From positions 1 through 53,660 of the forward strand of contig CABYOB010000004.1 in assembly GCA_902520385.1 (NCBI GenBank): a DNA stretch of 53,660 nucleotides. The letters are read 5' to 3'. The notes below the pieces were generated by a model that did not search any database, was not told the DNA's origin, and worked only from the letters and a program-made list of their open reading frames with translations. Below are positions 25,356 to 33,583 of the stretch, in pieces. Each line of letters begins with the position of its first letter. Position 1 is the stretch's first letter. Origin of the DNA: an uncultured Bacteroidota bacterium (GTDB lineage Bacteria > Bacteroidota > Bacteroidia > Flavobacteriales > TMED113). Both the position numbers and the translations under genes were made by a program.

Positions 25356-26495
25356 TTATATTAGCGTTCCCCTCCTTTGTTGTTCAGCCTCAATAGCTTC
25401 AAAAAGAGCTTTAAAATTTCCTTTACCGAATGATTGAGCTCCTTTTCTTTGAATAATTTCAAAAAATAAGGTTGGTCGATCTTCTACTGGTTTTGTAAAA
25501 ATTTGAAGTAAGTATCCTTCTTCATCCCTATCCACTAAAATGCTTAGGTCTCTTAGTTTAATTATATCTTCATCAATTTCTCCAACTCGATCTAGTACAG
25601 TATCGTAATATGTTTTAGGGACATGTAAAAACTCTACTCCTCTAGCCTGCATTTTCTTCACAGTATCAATAATATTATCTGTTGCAATGGCAATATGTTG
25701 GCACCCGGGACCATTGTAGAATTCTAGGTATTCTTCAATTTGAGATTTTTTTGCACCTTCAGCGGGTTCATTTATAGGGAATTTAATCCTACCATTTCCA
25801 TTAGTCATAACCTTACTCATCAAAGCAGTGTATTGAGTAGATATGTCTTTGTCATCAAATGTAATTAAGTTTGCAAAACCCATTACATCGCGATAAAAAT
25901 CTTCCCAAACATTCATTTCATTCCAACCCACATTACCAACCATGTGGTCTATATACTTTAATCCTATTGGTTCTGGATTGTATGAAGATTCCCATTTTTC
26001 GAATCCAGGGAGAAAAATACCATTGTAATTTTTTCTTTCTACAAAAACATGAACAGTGTCTCCATAAGTATGAATTCCTGATTGAATTACTTCACCATGC
26101 TCATCTTCAATTTTATTTGGATCCATATATGATTTTGCGCCCCTTTTGGTAGTCTCCTCCCAAGCTTTTGTGGCATCATCAACCCAAAGTGCAATAACTT
26201 TAACACCATCGCCATGTTTAGTAATATGTTCTTCAATTACAGTATTGCCAGACATTGGTGTTGTTAGCACAATTCTTATTTTATCTTGAACTAAAACATA
26301 TGATGTTTTAGTTGAATCTCCAGTTTCCAGCCCTGAGTATGCTAATGATTGAAAACCAAATGCAGTTTTATAAAAGTGAGCTGCTTGTTTAGCATTACCC
26401 ACATAAAACTCCACGTAGTCTGTGCCCTTTAAGGGAAGAAAATCTTGTGCTTTAGGAAATATTTTTTTTAAATCTTCGCTCATTATTCTATCCAA
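25356..26495 (-). CDS. hppD: 4-hydroxyphenylpyruvate dioxygenase
   Basis: A 379-residue Fe(II) enzyme of the vicinal-oxygen-chelate fold that converts 4-hydroxyphenylpyruvate to homogentisate in tyrosine catabolism. Two VOC domains are visible. Iron ligands are the His in YIDHMVGNV, the His in GCQHIAIATDNI and the Glu in RPTLFFEIIQRKGA near the C-terminus; the family tail SFGKGNFKALFEAIE is complete. The gene overlaps hmgA upstream by 13 bp, giving the expected two-step pathway operon. Directly at its stop codon the accessory HNH gene begins with zero spacing. Confidence 0.96.
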   Translation of the reverse strand: MDRIMSEDLKKIFPKAQDFLPLKGTDYVEFYVGNAKQAAHFYKTAFGFQSLAYSGLETGDSTKTSYVLVQDKIRIVLTTPMSGNTVIEEHITKHGDGVKVIALWVDDATKAWEETTKRGAKSYMDPNKIEDEHGEVIQSGIHTYGDTVHVFVERKNYNGIFLPGFEKWESSYNPEPIGLKYIDHMVGNVGWNEMNVWEDFYRDVMGFANLITFDDKDISTQYTALMSKVMTNGNGRIKFPINEPAEGAKKSQIEEYLEFYNGPGCQHIAIATDNIIDTVKKMQARGVEFLHVPKTYYDTVLDRVGEIDEDIIKLRDLSILVDRDEEGYLLQIFTKPVEDRPTLFFEIIQRKGAQSFGKGNFKALFEAIEAEQQRRGTLI

Positions 26496-27640
26496 GATTT
26501 ATAATATTCTCCATCATCTAAATTCATGGCAGCTTTAGTCAATTTCAGTGGTCTGAAAGTATCTACCATTACAGCTAATTCTTGCGTTTCTTTTTGACCT
26601 ATAGATCTTTCCATGGCTCCTGGATGAGGTCCGTGAGGAATACCCGCGGGGTGTAAACTTATGTATCCTTTTTCAACATGATTTCTACTCATAAAATCTC
26701 CGTCAACATAATATAAAACCTCATCAGAATCTATATTACTATGATTATATGGAGCTGGTATTGAATCAGGGTGATAATCATATAATCTTGGGCAGAAAGA
26801 GCAAACGACAAAAGCGTCTGTTTCAAAAGTTTGATGCACAGGTGGTGGTTGATGTATTCTTCCAGTGATAGGTTCAAAGTCATGAATTGAAAAAGCATAC
26901 GGATAGTTATAACCATCCCAGCCCACAACATCAAAAGGATGAGAGCCATATATAACGTGATGCATCATGCCTTCTTTTTTGATCATCATTAAGAAGTCTC
27001 CTTTTTCATCTTTTGTAATTAAATCTTTTGGCCTTCTTATATCTCTTTCACAATATGGGGAATGTTCTAATAATTGACCAAAGTGATTTCTATACCTTTT
27101 AGGAGTATACATAGGATGAAAAGATTCAACAATAAATAATCTATTATCTTCATCATTAAACTCTATTTGATAAATAATTCCCCTTGGAATTAAAAGGTAA
27201 TCACCATATGAAAAATCTAAATTACCAAGCATTGTTTTTAATGTTCCAGAACCCTTATGAATAAAAATTAATTCATCTGCGTCAGTGTTTTTATAAAAGC
27301 TTTCAGTCATTGATTCACTGGGCGCAGCTAGAGAAATATGGCAATCATTATTTACAAGAATAGGTGTGCGACTTTCTAAATAATTTTTTCCCTTCGGTAA
27401 ATCAAAACCCTTTAATAGTCTCGATTTTATATTATTTTCAACTGCAATTTCAGGTTGCAGATTTTCTTTTTTTAGAACTTCTTTTACTTGTGTTGGTCTT
27501 TGTGTATGATATACAAGTGAAGACATTCCAACAAATCCAATTGTTCCAAATAACTCTTCGTAACGGTGTTTACCAGATTCGGATTTAAACACAGTGTGTC
27601 TTTTATTTGGTATGTCACCTAGTTTGTGATAAAAAGGCAT
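26483..27640 (-). CDS. hmgA: Homogentisate 1,2-dioxygenase
   Basis: A 385-residue cupin-type Fe(II) dioxygenase that opens the homogentisate ring to maleylacetoacetate. Family landmarks include PFYHKLGDIPNKRHTVF at the N-terminus, the cupin segment FIHKGSGTLKTMLGNLDFSYGDYL, and the C-terminal iron-site region PAGIPHGPHPGAMERSIG. It overlaps hppD by 13 bp and follows trhO by 29 bp, so it may lie on a longer transcript. Maleylacetoacetate isomerase and fumarylacetoacetase are not in the window. Confidence 0.95.
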   Translation of the reverse strand: MPFYHKLGDIPNKRHTVFKSESGKHRYEELFGTIGFVGMSSLVYHTQRPTQVKEVLKKENLQPEIAVENNIKSRLLKGFDLPKGKNYLESRTPILVNNDCHISLAAPSESMTESFYKNTDADELIFIHKGSGTLKTMLGNLDFSYGDYLLIPRGIIYQIEFNDEDNRLFIVESFHPMYTPKRYRNHFGQLLEHSPYCERDIRRPKDLITKDEKGDFLMMIKKEGMMHHVIYGSHPFDVVGWDGYNYPYAFSIHDFEPITGRIHQPPPVHQTFETDAFVVCSFCPRLYDYHPDSIPAPYNHSNIDSDEVLYYVDGDFMSRNHVEKGYISLHPAGIPHGPHPGAMERSIGQKETQELAVMVDTFRPLKLTKAAMNLDDGEYYKSWIE

Positions 27641-27669
27641 AGTTTAATTATTATTTGTAAATATAATTA

Positions 27670-28731
27670 TTATAGAGAGTTTATGTTTCTTTCAGCAATA
27701 TTTTCTTGCGGGCGAATACTTTTTTTAAATGAAGTTAGTGATGGTCTTTTTCTAGCTTTTCTAATTTTTCTCTGCTCATCTTTAGGTAGCTTGGACATTT
27801 TCCGACAATTATTATTGCAACAACCTTTATATTTTTCTTCACATTTTTTACATTGTATAAAAAGTAGATTACAGTCTACATAATTACAATTTGTGTAATC
27901 ATCACATGGTCCACCACATTGATCACACGTGCCAATTACATCATTTGAAATTCTTTCACCTAGCCGATCATCAAATACAAAATTTTTACCAATAAATTTA
28001 TTTTCTAAATTATTTTCTTTGATTTGCTTAGCATAATCTATGATTCCTCCATGTAGTTGATTTACATCTTTAAATCCATGATGTTTTAAATATGAACTTG
28101 TTTTTTCACATCTAATTCCTCCTGTACAATAAAGTAAAATTTTTTCTTCTTTTTTATCTTTTAATTTTTCTTTGATTAGTGGGAGTTCTTCTCTGAATGT
28201 GTCAACATCAGGCTTTAAGGCTCCTTTAAAATGCCCAATTCTACTTTCATAATGATTTCTTACATCGACTACTGTGGCTCCATTATTAATACACTCATTC
28301 CATTCTTTAGCTGAGAGGTGATTACCCACATTAGTTACATCGTACTCATTATCATTGAGCCCATCTGCCACAATTTGTTTTTTTATTTTAATTGTTAATT
28401 TTAAAAAAGATGACAGATTTTCTTCTAACGCAATCTTAAATGGAATGTTTTCAAGGCCCTTAGTTGAGTGAACAGACTTAACAAATTTATCCCAATGGGT
28501 TTGAGGACAAGATAATTGAGCGTTTATTCCTTCTTTAGCAATATAAATTCTTCCTTTTATTTTTAATTCATCCCATTTAATGAACAGTTCTTTTCTCATT
28601 GCCAATGGGTCATCAATTATAACATATTTGTAAAAAGACAGAGTAGTTCTTTTAAAATTTTCCTGAGCCAATTGTTTTTCTAAATCTTTTCTTCCAAACT
28701 TATTATGTAAAATTTTATTTTTTTCCTTCAT
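27670..28731 (-). CDS. trhO: Rhodanese-fold tRNA uridine-34 hydroxylase
   Basis: A 353-residue TrhO (YceA) protein that uses O2 to hydroxylate U34 of certain tRNAs to 5-hydroxyuridine. The N-terminal acylphosphatase-like domain (GRIYIAKEGINAQLSCP) is followed by a rhodanese domain with VVDVRNHYESRIGHFKGAL and the active loop YCTGGIRCEK. The C-terminal domain holds a Cys-rich zinc region (CDQCGGPCDDYTNC, QCKKCEEKYKGCCNNNC), as in longer members. Divergent from the threonine dehydrogenase gene across 52 bp. Confidence 0.95.
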   Translation of the reverse strand: MKEKNKILHNKFGRKDLEKQLAQENFKRTTLSFYKYVIIDDPLAMRKELFIKWDELKIKGRIYIAKEGINAQLSCPQTHWDKFVKSVHSTKGLENIPFKIALEENLSSFLKLTIKIKKQIVADGLNDNEYDVTNVGNHLSAKEWNECINNGATVVDVRNHYESRIGHFKGALKPDVDTFREELPLIKEKLKDKKEEKILLYCTGGIRCEKTSSYLKHHGFKDVNQLHGGIIDYAKQIKENNLENKFIGKNFVFDDRLGERISNDVIGTCDQCGGPCDDYTNCNYVDCNLLFIQCKKCEEKYKGCCNNNCRKMSKLPKDEQRKIRKARKRPSLTSFKKSIRPQENIAERNINSL

Positions 28732-28758
28732 CTTAAATCAAAGATAATTAATAGATTA

Positions 28759-28766
28759 TATATTTG
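28759..28766 (+). promoter_or_regulatory. -7 box for threonine dehydrogenase gene
   Basis: TATATTTG matches the Bacteroidota TAnnTTTG -7 consensus and lies 18 bp before the ATG at 28784, giving a short leader. No TTG is seen at the expected -33 distance. Confidence 0.45.
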
Positions 28767-28783
28767 TTACTATATTCATATTT

Positions 28784-29746
28784 ATGTCGTCACAAAAAAA
28801 AATTTTGGTAATAGGGTCAAATGGTCAAATAGGAACTGTTTTAACTAATAAGTTGGGTGAAAAATATGGTTATGAGAACGTTGTGGGCAGTGATTTAAGA
28901 TGCCCTGAAAATCAACCTAAATTTATTTTTGAAGAATGTAGTGTTTTAGATAAGGATCAACTGGGGCTAATAATAAAAAAATATAACATAACAGATGTTT
29001 ATTTGTTGGCTGCATATTTATCTGCAAAAGGTGAAAAAAATGTTAATAAAGCTTGGGATTTAAATATAAATGGATTGCGTCATATTTTAAATTTTGCGAA
29101 AGATAAAAAAATTGAAAAAATATTTTGGCCTAGCTCAATAGCGGTCTTTGGCCCCACTACTCCCAAAAATAATGTTGATCAATATGCTAGAACAGAGCCT
29201 ACTACAATTTATGGTGTTAGTAAATTAGCAGGTGAAAGTTTGTGTAACTATTATTATAATAAGTTTGCAGTTGATGTACGTAGTATAAGGTACCCTGGTT
29301 TAATTGGCTGGGAATCAATGCCCGGAGGAGGAACAACAGATTATGCAGTAGATATATTTCACGCAGCCATTAAAAATGAAGAGTATTTATGTTTTTTATC
29401 AGAAGACAGAAAGCTTCCTATGATGTATATGAATGATGCTATTAAAGCCACAATTGGCATAATGGATGCGCCCTCAGAATTTATAAAAATAAGAACCTCT
29501 TACAATTTATCTTCTTTAAATTTCAGTCCTAAACAAATTGAAGAGGAAATAAAAAAACACATAAGAAATTTTAAAGTATCATATAATCCTGATTTTAGAG
29601 ATCAATTAGCAAAAGACTGGCCACAATCAATCAATGATAATCATGCAAGAAATGATTGGGGATGGGAGCCAAATTTCAATTTACCGCAAATGGTTAATGA
29701 TATTATCTTAAATTTGAAGAATAGATATAAGAAAGAAAAAATTTAA
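28784..29746 (+). CDS. L-threonine 3-dehydrogenase, short-chain (epimerase-like) type
   Basis: A 320-residue extended SDR enzyme. The NAD-binding motif is VIGSNGQIGTVL at the N-terminus and the catalytic Tyr-Lys lie in TIYGVSKLAGE. The pattern RYPGLIGWESMPGGGTTDYAVDIFHAA together with KLPMMYMNDAI is diagnostic for the SDR-type threonine dehydrogenase found in Bacteroidota and in animals, rather than UDP-sugar epimerases. It would oxidise threonine to 2-amino-3-oxobutyrate, which is then cleaved to glycine and acetyl-CoA. The next gene, cysS, starts immediately after its stop codon with no gap, indicating an operon. Confidence 0.9.
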   Translation: MSSQKKILVIGSNGQIGTVLTNKLGEKYGYENVVGSDLRCPENQPKFIFEECSVLDKDQLGLIIKKYNITDVYLLAAYLSAKGEKNVNKAWDLNINGLRHILNFAKDKKIEKIFWPSSIAVFGPTTPKNNVDQYARTEPTTIYGVSKLAGESLCNYYYNKFAVDVRSIRYPGLIGWESMPGGGTTDYAVDIFHAAIKNEEYLCFLSEDRKLPMMYMNDAIKATIGIMDAPSEFIKIRTSYNLSSLNFSPKQIEEEIKKHIRNFKVSYNPDFRDQLAKDWPQSINDNHARNDWGWEPNFNLPQMVNDIILNLKNRYKKEKI

Positions 29747-31213
29747 ATGCAAACTTTAAAAATATATAATACATTAAGTGGTAATAAAGAGGTGTTTGAG
29801 CCAATTAACCCAGATTCTGTTTCAATGTATGTTTGTGGACCTACGGTATATGGCGAAGGTCATTTAGGTCATGCTCGGCCAGCCATTACATTTGATACAT
29901 TATTTAGGTACTTAAAAATATTAGGCTATAAAGTACGCTATGTTAGAAATATAACTGACGTAGGGCACTTATTAAATGATGCAGATGATGGTGGCGATAA
30001 AATTGGAGAAAAGGCAAAGGCTTTACAATTAGAGCCAATGGAGGTTGCGCATTATTACACAAAAAAATACCATGAATCAATGTATAAACTCAATGTAGAG
30101 AACCCTAGTATTGAACCTTTAGCGTCAGGGCATATAATTGAGCAAATAGAAATGATAAAAAAGATTATTGATAACGGTTTTGGTTATGAGGTGAATGGCT
30201 CTATTTATTTTGATGTGGTAAAATACAATGAGTCTAATGAATATGGAATGCTTTCTAGAAGAAAAATTGAGGATATGCTAGAGAATACAAGAGAATTAGA
30301 TGGGCAGTCAGATAAAAAAAATCAAGTTGATTTTGCTTTATGGAAAAAAGCTTCACCTGAACATATTATGAGATGGCCGTCACCTTGGGGAGATGGTTTT
30401 CCGGGCTGGCACTTAGAATGTTCTGCAATGAGCTGTAAGTATTTAGGTGAAGAGTTTGACATTCATGGTGGTGGTATGGATTTAGTATTTCCTCATCATG
30501 AAGCAGAAATAGCACAATGTTGCGCTGCAAATAATAATAAAGGAGCAAAATATTGGATGCATAATAACATGATTACTATTGGTGGGCAAAAGATGGGGAA
30601 GTCATTAGGCAATTTCATAACTCTAAATGAATTTTTTAATGGCTCTCATGAAAAACTAGATCAAGCCTATCATCCAATGGTAATAAGGTTTTTCCTTTTA
30701 CAGGCTCATTACAGAAGTACAATTGATTTTTCAAATGACGCTTTACAAGCAGCTGAGAAGGGGCTAATAAGATTATTTAATGCGATAAAAACTTTAAATG
30801 AAATTTCACCAAAAGAAAATTCAAATATTGATGTTTCTTCATTTCCAAATAAGTGTGATGATGCAATGAATGATGATTTAAATACACCAATTGTTTTATC
30901 TCACCTGTTTGATTTAGTTAAAGTTATTAATTCCTGCAAAGAGGGCAAACATGATTTGTCGGCTAATGATATAGATTTACTTAAAAATTTACTTAATAAG
31001 TATGTAACAGAAATTTTCGGCCTTCAAAGTATTTTAAAAGAAAACAATTCAACAGACATTAATACATTAATGTCATTTGTTTTAGATCTTCGAAGTCAGT
31101 TGAAGGAAAATAAAGATTGGGCAACAGCAGATAAAATTAGAGATGGTTTAAACGATATAAATATTGAAATTAAAGATACTAAAGATGGCTCTACCTGGGA
31201 TTATAAGAAATAG
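29747..31213 (+). CDS. cysS: Cysteinyl-tRNA synthetase
   Basis: A 488-residue class I synthetase that charges tRNA-Cys. The HIGH-equivalent is in CGPTVYGEGHLGHARP, zinc ligands include C30 of that motif plus Cys and His in WHLECSAM and FPHHEAEIAQ, and the KMSKS-equivalent is GQKMGKSLGNF. The C-terminal helical anticodon-binding part is complete. The start codon abuts the threonine dehydrogenase stop. The lipoprotein gene that follows begins inside its last codons. Confidence 0.97.
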   Translation: MQTLKIYNTLSGNKEVFEPINPDSVSMYVCGPTVYGEGHLGHARPAITFDTLFRYLKILGYKVRYVRNITDVGHLLNDADDGGDKIGEKAKALQLEPMEVAHYYTKKYHESMYKLNVENPSIEPLASGHIIEQIEMIKKIIDNGFGYEVNGSIYFDVVKYNESNEYGMLSRRKIEDMLENTRELDGQSDKKNQVDFALWKKASPEHIMRWPSPWGDGFPGWHLECSAMSCKYLGEEFDIHGGGMDLVFPHHEAEIAQCCAANNNKGAKYWMHNNMITIGGQKMGKSLGNFITLNEFFNGSHEKLDQAYHPMVIRFFLLQAHYRSTIDFSNDALQAAEKGLIRLFNAIKTLNEISPKENSNIDVSSFPNKCDDAMNDDLNTPIVLSHLFDLVKVINSCKEGKHDLSANDIDLLKNLLNKYVTEIFGLQSILKENNSTDINTLMSFVLDLRSQLKENKDWATADKIRDGLNDINIEIKDTKDGSTWDYKK

Positions 31214-32174
31214 TTTTTACTTAATAATATTGTTGTTTTTATTTGCTTGTACAAAAAATCAAAAAAACCAAAAACCAACAGTTAATAATGAAAAAGTTGA
31301 AAAGAAAGTTGATGTGCCTAATTTTAACGCGGACTCAGCTTATTTTTTTGTAGAACAACAAGTTTTATTTGGCCCTAGGGCTCCTAATTCACAAGCACAT
31401 AAAAAATGTGGGAATTATTTAGTTGCTAAATTAGAAGAATATGGAGCAAAAATATTTATACAAGAATCGGTTGAGCAAAGATTTGATGGTGAAAAACTTA
31501 ACATGAAAAATATTATTGGCTCATTTTCTCCAGATAAAAATGAAAGAATATTTCTATGTGCTCATTGGGACTCAAGGTTTATTGCTGATCATGATACAAC
31601 AAGAACAAAAGAAGCTATAGATGGAGCTAATGATGGTGCTAGTGGTGTTGGCGTATTATTAGAAATTGCTAGACAGGCTTCTATTATGAAGCCAGAAATA
31701 GGGGTTGATATTATTTTTTTTGATTTAGAAGACCAAGGTGAAGGTGGAACAGGTGACGTTTTAAGTTGGTGTATTGGATCTCAGTACTGGTCAAAAAAAC
31801 CTCATGTTTCTAATTATAATGCAGAATATGGAATTCTTTTAGATATGGTTGGTGCCCCTGGCGCTATATTTACACAAGAGGCATATTCTGTGGAATATGC
31901 CAAAGAAATTGTAGATAAATATTGGAATCAGGCTATAGAATCAGGATTTTCTGATTACTTTTCTTTTGAACAAACCCCAGGAATAATTGACGACCATTTA
32001 CCTATTAATGAAATATTGAAAATACCTACTATTGATATTATAGAATATGATCCATCAACTGAAAATCATTTTAATAAGTACTGGCATACTCACGGAGATG
32101 GTATGAATAATATTTCAAGGGAGACACTAAAAGCAGTAGGTCAAACTGTAATGGATGCGTTGTATAATGAATAG
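31185..32174 (+). CDS. M28-family peptidase/glutaminyl cyclase-like lipoprotein
   Basis: About 329 residues from the chosen start; an earlier in-frame ATG at 31164 would add seven residues. A type II signal peptide with lipobox LFAC (MALPGIIRNSFYLIILLFLFAC) is followed by a polar Lys/Asn linker, so this is an outer-membrane or periplasmic lipoprotein. The M28 zinc-exopeptidase core shows AHWDSR, DGANDGASGVGVLLE, FFDLEDQGE and a late His in YWHTHGDGMNNIS. The early FGPRAPNSQAHKKCGNYL is typical of the glutaminyl-peptide cyclotransferase-like branch. It overlaps the end of cysS by 29 bp in another frame, which is unusual and implies coupled translation. Confidence 0.85.
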   Translation: MALPGIIRNSFYLIILLFLFACTKNQKNQKPTVNNEKVEKKVDVPNFNADSAYFFVEQQVLFGPRAPNSQAHKKCGNYLVAKLEEYGAKIFIQESVEQRFDGEKLNMKNIIGSFSPDKNERIFLCAHWDSRFIADHDTTRTKEAIDGANDGASGVGVLLEIARQASIMKPEIGVDIIFFDLEDQGEGGTGDVLSWCIGSQYWSKKPHVSNYNAEYGILLDMVGAPGAIFTQEAYSVEYAKEIVDKYWNQAIESGFSDYFSFEQTPGIIDDHLPINEILKIPTIDIIEYDPSTENHFNKYWHTHGDGMNNISRETLKAVGQTVMDALYNE

Positions 32175-32176
32175 AT

Positions 32177-33529
32177 TTATTTAATATCCCAGGGTTTTGT
32201 TTTAAGAGGATTTAGCCAAGTGTTAGTTTTATAAGTTGAATTAGTAATTTTTGTTAAATCAATATTAGGATCAAATAACAATTGTTTTTCCCTTCCCATG
32301 AAACCAATATTGCATTCTCCGTTAATAATTAAATCAACTGCTACTTTTTCTTGAATTAAGACTTCTATTTTTTTTGCGAATTCAGGTATCATATTAGGGT
32401 AATAAAATAAATTAGTTTTTTGTCGTTCTGTTAAATACACATTAATTTTTTTCCCTTTAAATTCTGCCACTTCCATAGGATCTTCTGCAAGATTAAAAGT
32501 GGACATTATAGTCGAGTTATTTTTAACTAACAGCCTAAATTTAATGATTTCCTGATCGTGTTTTTTATACATGTTTTTTAGTCTCCATGAAAACCTTTGA
32601 CCAATTCCATTATAATCTACATAACCTTCGAAAAAAACATGTCTAAATGGAATAATAATTTGAAAAAATAAAAATACTAGTAATATATATGAAATCTTTT
32701 TATTTAAATGTTGTCGGCTTAATAACCTAGCATTATTTTTTAAAATTTTGCTCTCAATAAACTTAGGGTCTAAAAAAAGAATCAAAGTGCTTATCATGAT
32801 AAATGGAAAAAATCCAATTTCTCCACCTACCAAAATAAAAATTATAAAATTCATTAGGTGGAATAAAATGGCTGCAACAAATCCAATAAAGCGTGTTTTT
32901 TTAATTAATAAAATAGGACCAATGAGTAAATCAAAAAACAGACCTAAATATGCAAAGAAAGGAATGAAAACGGAGGCCTCATTTATTCCAACTTTTGATA
33001 AGATATGTGTCATAGGCTGAATGTCGACCAACCAATAAGGATTTAACTTATTTAATCCTGCAATAAAATAGATTATAATAATTAGCAATTGTAGTGAATA
33101 AAGGTGAAGTTTTGGAATACGAATTTTTTCTGATTTAGAAAATGGTGTTTTTGAAAAAAGTAATAAAAAACAAATGATGGAAATTAAGTAATAATGATTA
33201 TTAAAATAACCTTGACAAAGCAACCATAAGTATGTAAATGAAAATAAGTATATAGTTAACCCAATCCTATAAAACTTATTAGTCATTATGCAAATAGAAC
33301 TAATTAATAGAGATCCATTTAATCCAAAATTCATTAATGTATCATCTAAGGGTTCTAATCCTTTGATAAATGGAAATAAAAAAGTGGGATCTATTATATT
33401 CTTTTGAATAAAACCTATAATAATCCAATATATACTTTGCAATGAAAGGATAAAACCAAAAAAAATTCTAAAAATAGAAATAGAAATCCCAGGAATTTCA
33501 ACACTTAAATAAGAAACTATTTTCTTCAA
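32177..33529 (-). CDS. HTTM-domain membrane protein (vitamin K-dependent carboxylase-like)
   Basis: A 450-residue protein with about seven to nine hydrophobic helices in the first ~290 residues. It resembles the HTTM family related to gamma-glutamyl carboxylase: SISIFRIFFGFILSLQSIYW at the start, LWLLCQGYFNNHYYLISIICFLLLF, a Lys-containing IYFIAGLNKLNPYWL segment and FHLMNFIIFILVG. The C-terminal ~150 residues are soluble. The bacterial substrate and reaction are unknown; carboxylase activity should not be assumed. It is convergent with the M28 lipoprotein gene with a 2-bp gap. Confidence 0.8.
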   Translation of the reverse strand: MKKIVSYLSVEIPGISISIFRIFFGFILSLQSIYWIIIGFIQKNIIDPTFLFPFIKGLEPLDDTLMNFGLNGSLLISSICIMTNKFYRIGLTIYLFSFTYLWLLCQGYFNNHYYLISIICFLLLFSKTPFSKSEKIRIPKLHLYSLQLLIIIIYFIAGLNKLNPYWLVDIQPMTHILSKVGINEASVFIPFFAYLGLFFDLLIGPILLIKKTRFIGFVAAILFHLMNFIIFILVGGEIGFFPFIMISTLILFLDPKFIESKILKNNARLLSRQHLNKKISYILLVFLFFQIIIPFRHVFFEGYVDYNGIGQRFSWRLKNMYKKHDQEIIKFRLLVKNNSTIMSTFNLAEDPMEVAEFKGKKINVYLTERQKTNLFYYPNMIPEFAKKIEVLIQEKVAVDLIINGECNIGFMGREKQLLFDPNIDLTKITNSTYKTNTWLNPLKTKPWDIK

Positions 33530-33583
33530 ATTAATATTTAAAATAAATTATATAACTAATGTATACTTTTTTAATTAAATTTA

